The position numbers and the translations under genes are program-made. From the NCBI GenBank assembly GCA_022180725.1, contig BQMO01000012.1:1-43731 (forward strand): a stretch of 43,731 nt of DNA. The letters run 5' to 3'. Shown here one piece after another: positions 1-8,228 of this stretch (position 1 is the first letter of the stretch; each line of letters starts with the position of its first letter). Origin of the DNA: Phycisphaerae bacterium. Lineage in GTDB: Bacteria > Planctomycetota > Phycisphaerae > Phycisphaerales > UBA1924. The notes below the pieces were generated by a model. That model had not been told where the DNA came from and ran no database searches. It was given only the letters and a program-made list of their open reading frames with translations.

Positions 1-354
1 CAACGCCGCCAGCATCCGCGCTTCGAGTTCATCCGCCGCTTCGGGGTACGTCAATCGCCAATCATCCGCGTCCCGCGCCGCCACTCCGCGCCGCGTCAGT
101 GCCTCCGCCAGCGCCCGCACCACCCCGACCCCGCCGTGCGGCATGAGCGACGCGCTCGCCGCCGACCACCGAGCCACCACGCCCCGATCCACCCCGCACA
201 GGTCGCGCACCACCACCGCGCCGACCGCGACCTCGCCGATTCCGGCCAACGCCAGCGCCCCGTCCACGTCGCCGTACATCTCGATGATCGCCACCCCGCC
301 CGGCACCCCGGGCGGCGTCGCCAGCCGCCACGTTGCTCCCACCGGGTGGTCCAC
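1..354 (-). CDS. MnmE/TrmE-like protein, N-terminal part (runs off the left edge)
   Basis: Only the first 118 codons are inside the window. The frame opens with GTG at 354, directly behind the coaX stop codon, with AGGA about 8 bases upstream as a plausible ribosome site. The start carries an ATPPG motif followed by a GGVAII strand, and a later MPHGGVGVVRAL segment. These match the opening and the H-G-G segment of the MnmE (TrmE) N-terminal domain, which in true MnmE binds a folate-type one-carbon donor for tRNA wobble-uridine modification with MnmG. The match is loose and the domain is shorter than usual, so it may be a diverged paralogue. The GTPase domain would lie outside the window. It probably shares a transcript with coaX. 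Confidence 0.55.
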   Translation of the reverse strand, partial: MDHPVGATWRLATPPGVPGGVAIIEMYGDVDGALALAGIGEVAVGAVVVRDLCGVDRGVVARWSAASASLMPHGGVGVVRALAEALTRRGVAARDADDWRLTYPEAADELEARMLAAL

Positions 355-363
355 GCGTTGTTC

Positions 364-1152
364 CTACGCCTCGTTTGATTCCGCGTCCGTGTCCGACTCT
401 GCGGCCAACCACGCCTCGGCGATCCCCAGCAACTGAAGATCCGGCACGATGCTCTCGACCAGGTCGTCACTCTCGAAGAGCACCCGCGCGTCGCCCCCCG
501 TCGCCACGATCTGCGGGTACGCCCCGAACGCTTCGGCGTACTGCTCGACCGTCTCGCGCACCAGGCCCTTCGCCGCGTTCCGCACCCCGCGGATCATCGC
601 CCCGCGCGTGTCCCGCCCGAAGGGTCCGTCGCTCGCGTCCACCGGCGCATATATCACGCTCGGGAGCGCCGCCGTCCGTTCGTGCAGCGCCGCCAGCATC
701 ATCCCCAATCCGGGTGCGATCACCCCGCCCTGAAACACGCCCTCCCCGTCCACAAAGTCCACCGTGATCGCCGTGCCCGCGTCGACCACCACGCACGCCT
801 GCCCCGCGCGCCGATACGCCGCCAGGGCACACAGCGCCCGGTCCTGCCCCGGGGTCGTCGCGTCGTCCAGCGCATGCGTCAGCGGGATGGCCACGTCCCG
901 TCCGATCCGTGCGATCCGAATCCCGGCATCCTCCAGCCGCCCAGCGATCGCGTCCGACTTCGCCGGGTTGACGCTCGCCATCACCACCACCCCGTCGTGT
1001 TGCTCATCAAGCAACGCGATGATCGCGCGTGCCGCGGCCTCTCCGTCCGCACTCGGCGCCACCCCGGACTCTTCCAGGTCCTTCCCATGAAAAAGCCCCC
1101 AGCGGGCTCGGGTGTTGCCAACCGCCAGGGCCACGTACGTCGCGTGCGTCAT
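364..1152 (-). CDS. coaX: Type III pantothenate kinase
   Basis: 262 residues, the normal length for CoaX. This enzyme phosphorylates pantothenate using ATP in the first step of coenzyme A synthesis in the cytoplasm. Visible family features are the N-terminal phosphate-binding strand (VALAVGNTRARWG; the usual Asp is Val-Gly here), the central DRALCALAAYRR segment, VVVDAGTAITVDFVD (second acidic phosphate-binding motif) and GGVIAPGLGMML. The usual first motif is D-x-G-N-T and here reads AVGNT, so one acidic residue is missing at that spot. I chose the ATG at 1152 because the family homology begins there; no Shine-Dalgarno site precedes it, but TACCCT lies 6 bases upstream. The MnmE-like gene follows after 9 bases in the same direction. 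Confidence 0.9.
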   Translation of the reverse strand: MTHATYVALAVGNTRARWGLFHGKDLEESGVAPSADGEAAARAIIALLDEQHDGVVVMASVNPAKSDAIAGRLEDAGIRIARIGRDVAIPLTHALDDATTPGQDRALCALAAYRRAGQACVVVDAGTAITVDFVDGEGVFQGGVIAPGLGMMLAALHERTAALPSVIYAPVDASDGPFGRDTRGAMIRGVRNAAKGLVRETVEQYAEAFGAYPQIVATGGDARVLFESDDLVESIVPDLQLLGIAEAWLAAESDTDAESNEA

Positions 1153-1185
1153 GCGCACAGGGTACACCCCCACTACACTGCCCCG
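1153..1185. promoter_or_regulatory. 33-bp divergent intergenic with mirror-image -10 boxes
   Basis: On the minus strand TACCCT (plus positions 1159-1164) ends 6 bases before the coaX ATG. On the plus strand TACACT (1174-1179) ends 6 bases before the ATG at 1186. Neither gene has a Shine-Dalgarno sequence. No good -35 box is visible on either side, and any such box would lie within the first codons of the opposite gene. Leaderless transcription of both genes is an inference. Confidence 0.5.
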
Positions 1186-2184
1186 ATGGATTCCTGCGCG
1201 ATCGACCCATCCATCCCCCGCGTCGAATCCAACGGATTCAAGTTCCCCCTCGGGGCCTACCCCGTCGAAAACCTGATCCCCAAGCCCGGGTACACCATCC
1301 AGTTCGAACCCGCCGACGGCGGCGACGGCGAGGGCGATTGGGAAGAATGGCCCGACCGGTACGTCTTCGATGCCGTTCTCTCCGCCGACCGCGTCGAACC
1401 CCTCTGCCGCATGCTCTTCGCCCTGCTCCCGGGCCGGCTCTTCCCCATCCTCGACGTGCTCGGCGTCGATGCCTTCCGCGAGATCGACCCCTATATCGCC
1501 TACGACCTCGTCCCCTCCGAACGATTCCTCGACTCCGTCCGCCAGTTCCGCGACTTCCTTTTCGAAGACGGCATGGTCGGCTTCGGCGCCATGAGCCAGG
1601 AACCTTTTCTCTACATCTTCATCGACGAACACAAGATCATCACTATCCGCGCCCAGGTCGAACTGAAGGAACGCATCGAGCGCATCCTCCACGCCTTCGA
1701 CCTCGAACAGGTCGACGACCCCGCCGGCGCCGACGCCGCCGCCCACGAGCACCGCGGCGCCCTCCTCGTCGCCGATGATCGTCCCGACCTCCTCAACCCC
1801 GAGGAGATCGTCGAACGCCTCCGCGACGCCTGGGAACTCGTCCTCAACGTGGACCCCGAGGCCAACGTCGATGACGAAGGAAACACACTCGGAATCACCC
1901 TGTGGCGCTGCCTGGCCCGCTGCGAACCTCCCGACGCAACCGTTCGATACGCCGAGGTGGTCCTTCGCGCCTCGTGTCTCCGTGAGGCCGAGGAATCATC
2001 CTTTGACGCGGTCGAACGAATCACACCCGGTGACATCGAGTGGGACAACGTGGTCATCGTCTCCTCAAATCGAATAAAACCCGAACAGATGAAGGAAATT
2101 GTCCGTTCTCGAAAAAAACCCGAACTTCGCGGGAAGGGGGATGAACCGCTGATTCTCGCCACATGGTTGAATCAGCCTGGATGA
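1186..2184 (+). CDS. Conserved-type hypothetical protein, 332 aa
   Basis: I do not recognise the family. The protein is acidic and soluble-looking, without a signal peptide or membrane segment. It contains a run of Asp/Glu-rich helices, a segment FLYIFIDEHKIITIRAQ resembling a beta-hairpin core, and a basic C-terminal tail (KEIVRSRKKPELRGK). The ATG at 1186 is the first in frame after coaX and lies 6 bases after TACACT, with no Shine-Dalgarno site. Codon use in most of the gene follows the GC-rich, C-ending pattern of its neighbours, but the last 150 bases are richer in A. It is divergent from coaX, and nothing in the context fixes a function. Confidence 0.7.
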   Translation: MDSCAIDPSIPRVESNGFKFPLGAYPVENLIPKPGYTIQFEPADGGDGEGDWEEWPDRYVFDAVLSADRVEPLCRMLFALLPGRLFPILDVLGVDAFREIDPYIAYDLVPSERFLDSVRQFRDFLFEDGMVGFGAMSQEPFLYIFIDEHKIITIRAQVELKERIERILHAFDLEQVDDPAGADAAAHEHRGALLVADDRPDLLNPEEIVERLRDAWELVLNVDPEANVDDEGNTLGITLWRCLARCEPPDATVRYAEVVLRASCLREAEESSFDAVERITPGDIEWDNVVIVSSNRIKPEQMKEIVRSRKKPELRGKGDEPLILATWLNQPG

Positions 2185-2199
2185 TTCCGCACACCCGGT

Positions 2200-2228
2200 T
2201 TGCATCCGGCGACCGGAGCGGGTATCTT
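2200..2228 (+). promoter_or_regulatory. Promoter candidate for the secretin gene
   Basis: TTGCAT (2200-2205), a 17-base spacer and TATCTT (2223-2228) make a good sigma-70-type match. Transcription would start near 2235, giving an untranslated leader of about 250 bases. Confidence 0.5.
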
Positions 2229-2234
2229 CACGGC

Positions 2235-2483
2235 TCGATCGGACGGTGGCGCGGCCGGCGGGTAACCGCCCGGCGGCGCCTGGCAGACCGAACGACCGCC
2301 CACGGCGTCGTTCGGACGGAATCTGCGGCCGCACTTCCTTCGGGCGCGTGGCGCCCGGACAAGCCCGCAAGGCTTGGCGGAAGGCACGCGGGTTCGGCGC
2401 TCGCGTCCGATTGAATGTTGGACCACACGCCTCGGCGTTGGGCCATCGAAGCCCGCCGAAGTGATCGCCGACCCGATAGGGAG
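2235..2483 (+). promoter_or_regulatory. Structured 5' leader of the secretin gene (five hairpins)
   Basis: There is no gene in this stretch, but it holds five successive inverted repeats. H1, 2248-2280, has two 5-bp helices around a G-G mismatch, a short upper helix and a GTAA loop. H2, 2288-2315, is a 12-bp helix with one bulged C and loop CAC. H3, 2341-2357, is CGGGCGC/GCGCCCG with loop GTG. H4, 2361-2375, is AAGCC/GGCTT with loop CGCAA. H5, 2432-2459, is TCGGC/GCCGA over GGGC/GCCC. A ribosome site TAGGGAG follows at 2477-2483. No known riboswitch consensus was recognised. H1 could instead act as a terminator for the upstream gene, but there is no T-tract. Confidence 0.45.
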
Positions 2484-5400
2484 ATGATGATGTTGAAGCA
2501 CGACCGTCGTTTCATCCGCCGACTTCTCACCGCCGCAGGCCTTGCCGTCGCCGTCGCGTTCCCGACCACCGGCGCCTTCGCGCAGACGCCCGGTGACGCC
2601 GTGACTCGTGCGTCCCAATCGGCATCCGCCGTGCTCGACACCGCGACCGACCTGCTCGCCCAGGGCCGCCCCGTGCGGGCCAAGTCGCTTCTACTTCCCC
2701 TTGCTCAGGACGACGGCGCGGCGTTGACCGCGGCCGAGCGGGCGCGTCTGTTCGACCTGCTCGCCAACGCGACCCGTCAGGTCAAGAAACTCGGCGTCAT
2801 CGAGGCGGCCGTCCAACAGGCCGAGGATGCCCTCGACCGCGACGATCTCGTCAACGTCCGTCGCCATGCCGCCTCGGTGATCGAGGCGCCGAAGGCGACC
2901 AATGAGCAAACGGCCCGCGCCAAGTCCACCTTGGCCGCGGCCGATGCACGCGCTGCGTCCCTCGCGACCACCCTCCCGGATCGCCTCGCCCAGGCCGAGC
3001 GATTTCTCGACGCCGGTTTCGCCGATGACGCCCGCCTGACCCTCGCCGAAATTTCACGGTGGGACGTTCAGGCCGATGAAGCCACGCAAGCCCGTCTCGA
3101 TGCGGCCAAGGGCCGCGTTCTCGCCGCCTCCGCCGGCATGATGCAGCCCGGCGTGGTTCGTCGGCGTGAACCCGCGCAGCCCCCGGCGGCCCAGCCCGCC
3201 GAAGCGCCCGCCCAGCCAGTGGCCCAACCAGCCGAACAGCCCGCGGCCCAGCCTGTGGCTCAACCCGCGGCCCAACCCGCGGCCCAACCCGCGGCCCAGC
3301 CGGCGGCCCAGCCGGCCGAGCAGCCGGCCCAGCCCCCGCAAGACGACATCATCGCCCAGGCCAAGCGGTTCGAGGCCGCCTCGATTCTCGCCGAAGCCGA
3401 CGCCGCCTTCGCCGCCGCCATGCTCAAGGACGCCGCGGCGAAATATCAACGGGCCCTCTCGGTCTACGGCGACGTGCTCACCGGCGATCAGCGTGCCCAC
3501 GCCGAGCAGCGCCTCGCCGAGGCCAACACGCGGATGAACGTGAACCCCGGGCAGTCGGGCGAGCCGCTCGTCGGCGCGCTCCGCGACACGCGCATCGCCC
3601 ACGACCAGACCCTCGCCGAGTTCAACAACGACGTCGAGCAGGCGAACAAGGCCCTGGCCTCGGGTGACCCCAAGCGTGCCCGCGACCTGGCGGCCAACGC
3701 CAACCTCCGCCTCAACAGCGGGCGGCAGTACCTTTCCGCCGGTGAGTTCGAGGCGCTCAAGAAGCAGGTGGACGACCTCCGCGCCAAGATCGACGCCGAG
3801 GAAGACCGCATCCGCCGGGCGCAGGCCGCCCAGACCGAGCGCGACCTCGCCGCCCAGGCCGAGCGCGAGCGTACCGAAGCCGCCAAGACCAAGGAACAGA
3901 AGATCGCGCAGAGTTTCGAGCGTGCCCGCGCCCTCCAGCGCGAACTCAAGTACGCCGAGGCCCTCCAGGTCGTCGAGCAGATCCTCTTCATCGACCCGAT
4001 CAACCCCACCGCGCTGCTCCTCCGCGACGTGTACCAGGACATCATCCTGATGCGCCGCAGCCAGGGTTACTACGACGCGTTCCGTCGCAACACCGCCGAG
4101 CACTCCACCGAGAACCTCGGCGCGATCGTCCCCCCGCTACACATTCTCGAGTACCCCACCGACTGGCCCGCCATCTCCGAACTTCGCGGGGAGACCATCG
4201 CCTTCGCCGACACCGAGGACAACCGCCGCGCGCTCGCCACGCTCGAAACCCGGCGCATCCCCGTCGAGTTCACCGATACCCCGCTCACCAACGTGATGGG
4301 CTTCCTGCAGACCGTCTCGGCCCTCAATGTCGACGTGAACTGGCCCAGCCTCGAGGCCGCCGGCATCGACCGCGAGACGCTCATCAACATGAAACTCACC
4401 AACGCCTCCGTCCGCACGGTCCTCGACCGTGTGCTCGAGCAGGCCGGGAGCGATTCCTCCGGCGGCGCCGCCTGGAGCGTGCAGGACGGCATCCTCGTCG
4501 TCGCCTCCAAGGACGTCATCAACCGCGACAAGTCTCTCAACATCTACGACATCCGCGACCTTCTCGTCGAAGTCCCCGACTACACCCAGGCCCCCGAGTT
4601 CGACCTCCAGAGCGTGCTCCGGAGCACCGGGCAGGGCGGTGGCGGCGGCGGCCAGTCCCCCTTCCGCGAGCAGGGCAACCAGAACAACCGCACCAACCGC
4701 CGATCCCTCGAGGACCGCACCAACGACCTCATCAACATCATCACCACCAACGTCGACCCCCAGGGCTGGCAGGAGAACGGCGGCGACGTCGGCTACATCC
4801 AGCAACTCGCCGGCAACCTCATCATCACCCAGACCCCCGCCAACCACCGCGAAATTCACGGCCTGCTCAAGAAACTCCGCGAAACGCGGGCCATGCAGAT
4901 CAACGTCGAAACCCGCTTCCTCCTCGTCAGCCAGGACTTCTTCGAGCAGGTCGGCATCGATCTCGACGTCTACTTCAACGGCCGCAACAACCAGGTCCGC
5001 ACCGCCCGCGGCACCGTCCCCACCACCCGCCCGTCCGACTTCTTCGACTTCGGCAACGGGGGCCTTCAGAACACCTTCCCCCAGCCTCCCAACACCGGCG
5101 CCAACGCCAACACCGTGCCGCTCCCCTCGCCCCTCTCGGTCGTCGGCGTCGGGCAGAACACCCTCGGCATGGCCGAGAGCATGCTCCAGAGCGACTTCGG
5201 CCTGGGCATCCTCTCCGGGGCGCCCTCGCTGGGCGTCGCCGGTCAGTTCCTCGACGACATCCAGGTCGACTTCCTCGTCAAGGCCACCCAGGCCGACCGC
5301 CGCACCGTCACCCTCACCGCCCCGCGCCTCACCTTCACCAACGGGCAGACCTCCAACATCTACGTCGCCACACAGATCTCCTTCGTGTCCGACCTCACCC

Positions 5401-5903
5401 CCGTCACCAGTGACTCGGCCGTCGCCTTCGACCCGCAGTTGGACGTCGTGAACGAGGGTGTCCGCCTTCTGGTTGACGGCGTGATCTCCGCCGACCGCCG
5501 CTACGTCACCCTCAACGTCGACGCCTCGGTCGCCAAGATCGAGGGCTTCGTCAACACCCCCGTCACCGCCGCCGTCGCCGGCCAGCTCGTCAACTCCGCC
5601 ACCACCCAGTCCTTCATCCAGCGGCCGACCGTCACCGTCACCCGCGTCCAGACCACCGTCACCGTCCCCGACCAGGGCACCATCCTGCTCGGCGGGCAGC
5701 GGCTCGTCACCGAGTCCGAGACCGAGTCCGGCGTGCCCGTTCTCTCGAAGATTCCCATCATCAACCGCTTCTTCACCAACCGCGTCATGGCCAAGGAAGA
5801 GCAGACCCTCCTCATCCTCCTCAAGCCCACCGTCCTCATCCAGAACGAAGAGGAAGAACGTCACTTCCCGGGCCTGGGTGACTCCATCCGCTTCGGCGGC
5901 TGA
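2484..5903 (+). CDS. Large secretin (GspD/PilQ-superfamily outer-membrane channel)
   Basis: About 1,139 residues. Secretins form the outer-membrane ring of type II secretion and type IV pilus machines. A signal peptide (basic start, hydrophobic core, cleavage after GAFAQ) is followed by an alpha-helical region, a Pro-Ala-Gln repeat (about residues 228-287), a charged coiled coil with a TPR-like segment (about 420-520), an STN/N0-like domain (about 590-680), an N-type domain near 770-830 and the secretin core from about 925 to 1115. The core ends with the family signature GVPVLSKIPIINRFFTNR and LLILLKPTVL. ATG 2484, 2487 and 2490 are all possible starts; the last two are better spaced from AGGGAG. 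It is much longer than a typical 650-700-residue secretin, and no other secretion or pilus gene is near, so its partner machine is unknown. Confidence 0.88.
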   Translation: MMMLKHDRRFIRRLLTAAGLAVAVAFPTTGAFAQTPGDAVTRASQSASAVLDTATDLLAQGRPVRAKSLLLPLAQDDGAALTAAERARLFDLLANATRQVKKLGVIEAAVQQAEDALDRDDLVNVRRHAASVIEAPKATNEQTARAKSTLAAADARAASLATTLPDRLAQAERFLDAGFADDARLTLAEISRWDVQADEATQARLDAAKGRVLAASAGMMQPGVVRRREPAQPPAAQPAEAPAQPVAQPAEQPAAQPVAQPAAQPAAQPAAQPAAQPAEQPAQPPQDDIIAQAKRFEAASILAEADAAFAAAMLKDAAAKYQRALSVYGDVLTGDQRAHAEQRLAEANTRMNVNPGQSGEPLVGALRDTRIAHDQTLAEFNNDVEQANKALASGDPKRARDLAANANLRLNSGRQYLSAGEFEALKKQVDDLRAKIDAEEDRIRRAQAAQTERDLAAQAERERTEAAKTKEQKIAQSFERARALQRELKYAEALQVVEQILFIDPINPTALLLRDVYQDIILMRRSQGYYDAFRRNTAEHSTENLGAIVPPLHILEYPTDWPAISELRGETIAFADTEDNRRALATLETRRIPVEFTDTPLTNVMGFLQTVSALNVDVNWPSLEAAGIDRETLINMKLTNASVRTVLDRVLEQAGSDSSGGAAWSVQDGILVVASKDVINRDKSLNIYDIRDLLVEVPDYTQAPEFDLQSVLRSTGQGGGGGGQSPFREQGNQNNRTNRRSLEDRTNDLINIITTNVDPQGWQENGGDVGYIQQLAGNLIITQTPANHREIHGLLKKLRETRAMQINVETRFLLVSQDFFEQVGIDLDVYFNGRNNQVRTARGTVPTTRPSDFFDFGNGGLQNTFPQPPNTGANANTVPLPSPLSVVGVGQNTLGMAESMLQSDFGLGILSGAPSLGVAGQFLDDIQVDFLVKATQADRRTVTLTAPRLTFTNGQTSNIYVATQISFVSDLTPVTSDSAVAFDPQLDVVNEGVRLLVDGVISADRRYVTLNVDASVAKIEGFVNTPVTAAVAGQLVNSATTQSFIQRPTVTVTRVQTTVTVPDQGTILLGGQRLVTESETESGVPVLSKIPIINRFFTNRVMAKEEQTLLILLKPTVLIQNEEEERHFPGLGDSIRFGG
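3166..3345 (+). repeat. In-frame Pro-Ala-Gln tandem repeat inside the secretin
   Basis: The protein repeats PAAQ/PAEQ/PVAQ units. At DNA level, 12-base units of the form CAACCCGCGGCC occur at 3261-3272, 3273-3284 and 3285-3296, with diverged copies on either side. It is probably a flexible, length-variable linker. Confidence 0.85.
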
Positions 5904-5932
5904 CGCGGCCCGCCACACACCCGTTCCCTCCC

Positions 5933-5964
5933 GCCCCGGGGTAGTTCCCCGGGGCGTTTGTTTT
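5933..5964 (+). terminator. Rho-independent terminator after the secretin
   Basis: GCCCCGGGG (5933-5941), loop TAGTT, CCCCGGGGC (5947-5955), followed by GTTTGTTTT. This is a perfect 9-bp stem with a T-tract. Confidence 0.9.
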
Positions 5965-5998
5965 CACGCTATCATCGCCCGTTGAACAGGAGTCACGC

Positions 5999-6358
5999 AT
6001 GCCGGGCCAAGAGTCTCGCCTGAAAGTCCGCAAGGTCGATGGGATCGTCCAGGTCGAGTTCGTCGACCGCAACATCCTCGACGAGGGCAACATCCAGTCC
6101 ATCGGCGATGAAATCGCCTCCCTCATCGAGGCCGAACCGACCCCGCGGATCATCCTCAGTTTCACGAATGTCGAGCACCTGTCCTCCGCCGCCCTGGGCA
6201 CGCTCATCACCATCAACAACAAGGTCCGCGCCAAGGCCGGGCAACTCCGCCTTTCCAATATCGATCCCCAGATCTATGAAGTCTTCGCCATCACCAAACT
6301 CAACAAACTCTTCCAGATCGTCCCCACCGTGCCAGACGCCGTCCGCAGCCTGGCCTGA
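5999..6358 (+). CDS. STAS-domain anti-sigma factor antagonist
   Basis: 119 residues, a single STAS domain like SpoIIAA/RsbV. Such proteins bind a partner anti-sigma kinase and are switched off by phosphorylation of a conserved Ser. The core segment IILSFTNVEHLSSAALGTL corresponds to the family phosphorylation loop, where Ser62 or Ser63 is the likely target; the usual Asp before the Ser is Leu here. The start ATG at 5999 has CAGGAG 6 bases upstream. It sits just after the secretin terminator and 47 bases before an RsbW-like kinase gene, so the two are almost certainly a functional pair. No PP2C phosphatase or cognate sigma gene is adjacent. Confidence 0.85.
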   Translation: MPGQESRLKVRKVDGIVQVEFVDRNILDEGNIQSIGDEIASLIEAEPTPRIILSFTNVEHLSSAALGTLITINNKVRAKAGQLRLSNIDPQIYEVFAITKLNKLFQIVPTVPDAVRSLA

Positions 6359-6405
6359 AACGTGCCCAGGTTTCTCGCGTTGTTTCACGAGATCGTGCCG
6401 ACGCC

Positions 6406-6846
6406 ATGACCGGCCATGACGCCGACAACTTCGTTCGCGTGCAGATCATCAACGATGCCGCCGCCATCGAGCAGGCCGTCAGCGGGGTCGTGGCCGCCCT
6501 CGAGCGCCACCACTACCCCAAGGCCTCGCTCTTCGCCGTCAAACTCTGCCTCCACGAGGCCCTCAGCAATGCCTTCCGTCACGGGCATCGCGGCCTTCCG
6601 CCCTCCACACCCGTGGCCCTCGCCTACCTCGCCTCGCCCGATCATGTCGAGATTTTCATCGAAGACCGTGGGCCGGGATTCGACCCCGCCAGCGTCCCCG
6701 ACCCGACCCTCGACGAGAATCTCGAACGCGGCTCCGGGCGAGGACTGCTGCTCATCAACGCCTACATGGCCGTCGCGGAATACAGCCCCGCGGGCAATGC
6801 GCTTCATATGGTCTACCGGCGCCCCGACCTCACCACGAACACCTGA
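6406..6846 (+). CDS. RsbW/SpoIIAB-like anti-sigma serine kinase (HATPase)
   Basis: 146 residues, one GHKL ATPase domain. The N box is LCLHEALSNAFRHG (Glu51, Asn55), the G1 box EDRGPGF (from Asp87) and the G2 box GSGRGLLLI (from Gly109), all intact. Family members hold a sigma factor or other partner and phosphorylate the STAS antagonist, here most likely the product of the gene immediately upstream. There is no membrane segment, so it is cytoplasmic. The start lacks a strong Shine-Dalgarno site, consistent with translational coupling in a two-gene operon. Its regulated partner cannot be told from the window; the sigma factor at 15143-16093 is a group 1/2 type and not an obvious target. Confidence 0.85.
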   Translation: MTGHDADNFVRVQIINDAAAIEQAVSGVVAALERHHYPKASLFAVKLCLHEALSNAFRHGHRGLPPSTPVALAYLASPDHVEIFIEDRGPGFDPASVPDPTLDENLERGSGRGLLLINAYMAVAEYSPAGNALHMVYRRPDLTTNT

Positions 6847-6898
6847 CGGTTGGCCCAACACCGCCTGACTGTGTATCGACGTCTATGTCATGATGGTG

Positions 6899-6936
6899 CA
6901 TATACTGGAACGATTCTAAGGCGCAAGCAGTATGTG
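6899..6936 (+). promoter_or_regulatory. Candidate iscS promoter flanked by an inverted repeat
   Basis: TATACT (6901-6906) is a good -10 box but no convincing -35 is seen. CATATACTG (6899-6907) is repeated in inverse as CAGTATGTG (6928-6936), 8 of 9 bases matching across a 20-base spacer. This geometry could be an operator over the promoter and start site. The site lies 24-60 bases upstream of the iscS ATG. No known IscR box was recognised. Confidence 0.35.
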
Positions 6937-6960
6937 CCGTACCACGAATGAGGACGTGTC

Positions 6961-8199
6961 ATGGCATTGAAGACACCGGTGTACATGGACCACGCCGCGA
7001 CAACGCCGTGCGACCCCAGGGTCGTCGAGGCGATGCTCCCATTCTTCACGACGACCTTCGGGAACCCCGGCAGCCGCAACCATTCCTTCGGCTGGGACGC
7101 CGAAGCGGGAGTCGATCGGGCCCGCGGTCAGGTCGCGTCGTTGCTCGGGGCCGACGAGAAGGAAATCATCTTCACGTCGGGCGCTACCGAATCGAACAAC
7201 CTGGCCATCCGGGGCGCCGCGGCGATGTACGAGAAGAAGCCCGCCGGTCAGACCGGTCGCGGACACATCATCACCAGCCTCATCGAGCACAAGGCCGTGC
7301 TCGATCCCGTCAAGCGCCTCCAGAAAGAAGGCTTCGACGCGACCTTCCTTGAACCCGGCCCCGACGGCCTCATCACCGCCGACATGGTCCGCCACGCCCT
7401 GCGTGACGACACCATCCTCGTCTCGATCATGTGGGCCAATAACGAGATCGGCACCATCAACGACATCCCGCCGATCGGCGCGCTCTGCCACGAGAAGGGC
7501 ATCCTCTTCCACACCGACGCCACCCAATGGGCCGGCAAGATGCCCGTCCATGTCGAACGCGATAACGTGGACTTGCTCTCGATGAGCGGGCACAAGATCT
7601 ACGGCCCCAAGGGTGTCGGCGCCCTCTACGTCCGCCGACGCAAGCCCCGCGTCCGCCTCACCCCCCTGGTCGACGGCGGCGGTCAGGAGCGAGGCTTCCG
7701 CTCCGGCACCCTCAACGTCACCGGCATCGTGGGCCTGGGCAAGGCCTGCGAGATCGCCCAGGCCGAGATGGATCACGACGCCCATCGCCTCCTCGAACTC
7801 CGCACTCGCCTTGAAAAGGGCGTCACCGCGAGACTCGATTCCTGCCAGGTCAACGGTCACCCGACCAAGCGCCTCCCGCACATCGCCAACATCTCTTTCG
7901 GTTTCGTCGAGGGCGAGGGGCTGATGATGGCCGTCAAGGAGATCGCCTGCTCCTCCGGCAGCGCCTGCACCAGCGCCAGCCTCGAGCCCAGTTATGTCCT
8001 CAAGGCCCTCGATCTCTCCGACGAACTCGCCCACTCCTCCCTGCGCCTGTCGCTGGGCAAGTGGACCACCGCCGAGCAGGTCGACTACGCCATCGAGAAG
8101 ATCGTCGCCGCGGTGCGCAAACTCCGCGAGATGTCGCCGCTGTACGACATGCACAAAGAAGGTATCGACCTCTCCAAGGTCGAATGGGGTCACCACTGA
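6961..8199 (+). CDS. iscS: Cysteine desulfurase IscS
   Basis: 412 residues. IscS is a pyridoxal-phosphate enzyme that takes sulfur from cysteine and passes the persulfide to IscU for Fe-S cluster assembly. The PLP lysine lies in [11 protein letters not shown] (Lys212), the substrate region begins YMDHAATTP, and the catalytic cysteine lies in [10 protein letters not shown] (Cys336). The C-terminus VEWGHH is close to the end of proteobacterial IscS. Length and spacing fit the group I (IscS) type rather than SufS. It is the first gene of an iscS-iscU-iscA operon; iscR, hscA, hscB and fdx are not adjacent. Confidence 0.96.
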   Translation: MALKTPVYMDHAATTPCDPRVVEAMLPFFTTTFGNPGSRNHSFGWDAEAGVDRARGQVASLLGADEKEIIFTSGATESNNLAIRGAAAMYEKKPAGQTGRGHIITSLIEHKAVLDPVKRLQKEGFDATFLEPGPDGLITADMVRHALRDDTILVSIMWANNEIGTINDIPPIGALCHEKGILFHTDATQWAGKMPVHVERDNVDLLSMSGHKIYGPKGVGALYVRRRKPRVRLTPLVDGGGQERGFRSGTLNVTGIVGLGKACEIAQAEMDHDAHRLLELRTRLEKGVTARLDSCQVNGHPTKRLPHIANISFGFVEGEGLMMAVKEIACSSGSACTSASLEPSYVLKALDLSDELAHSSLRLSLGKWTTAEQVDYAIEKIVAAVRKLREMSPLYDMHKEGIDLSKVEWGHH

Positions 8200-8228
8200 T
8201 CCGCCCTGAGAACTGCACGAGGTACACC

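Noticed and set aside
4137..5918. A minus-strand open frame of about 590 codons
   Set aside because: Antisense to the secretin core, Gly/Asp/Val-rich with no recognisable motif.
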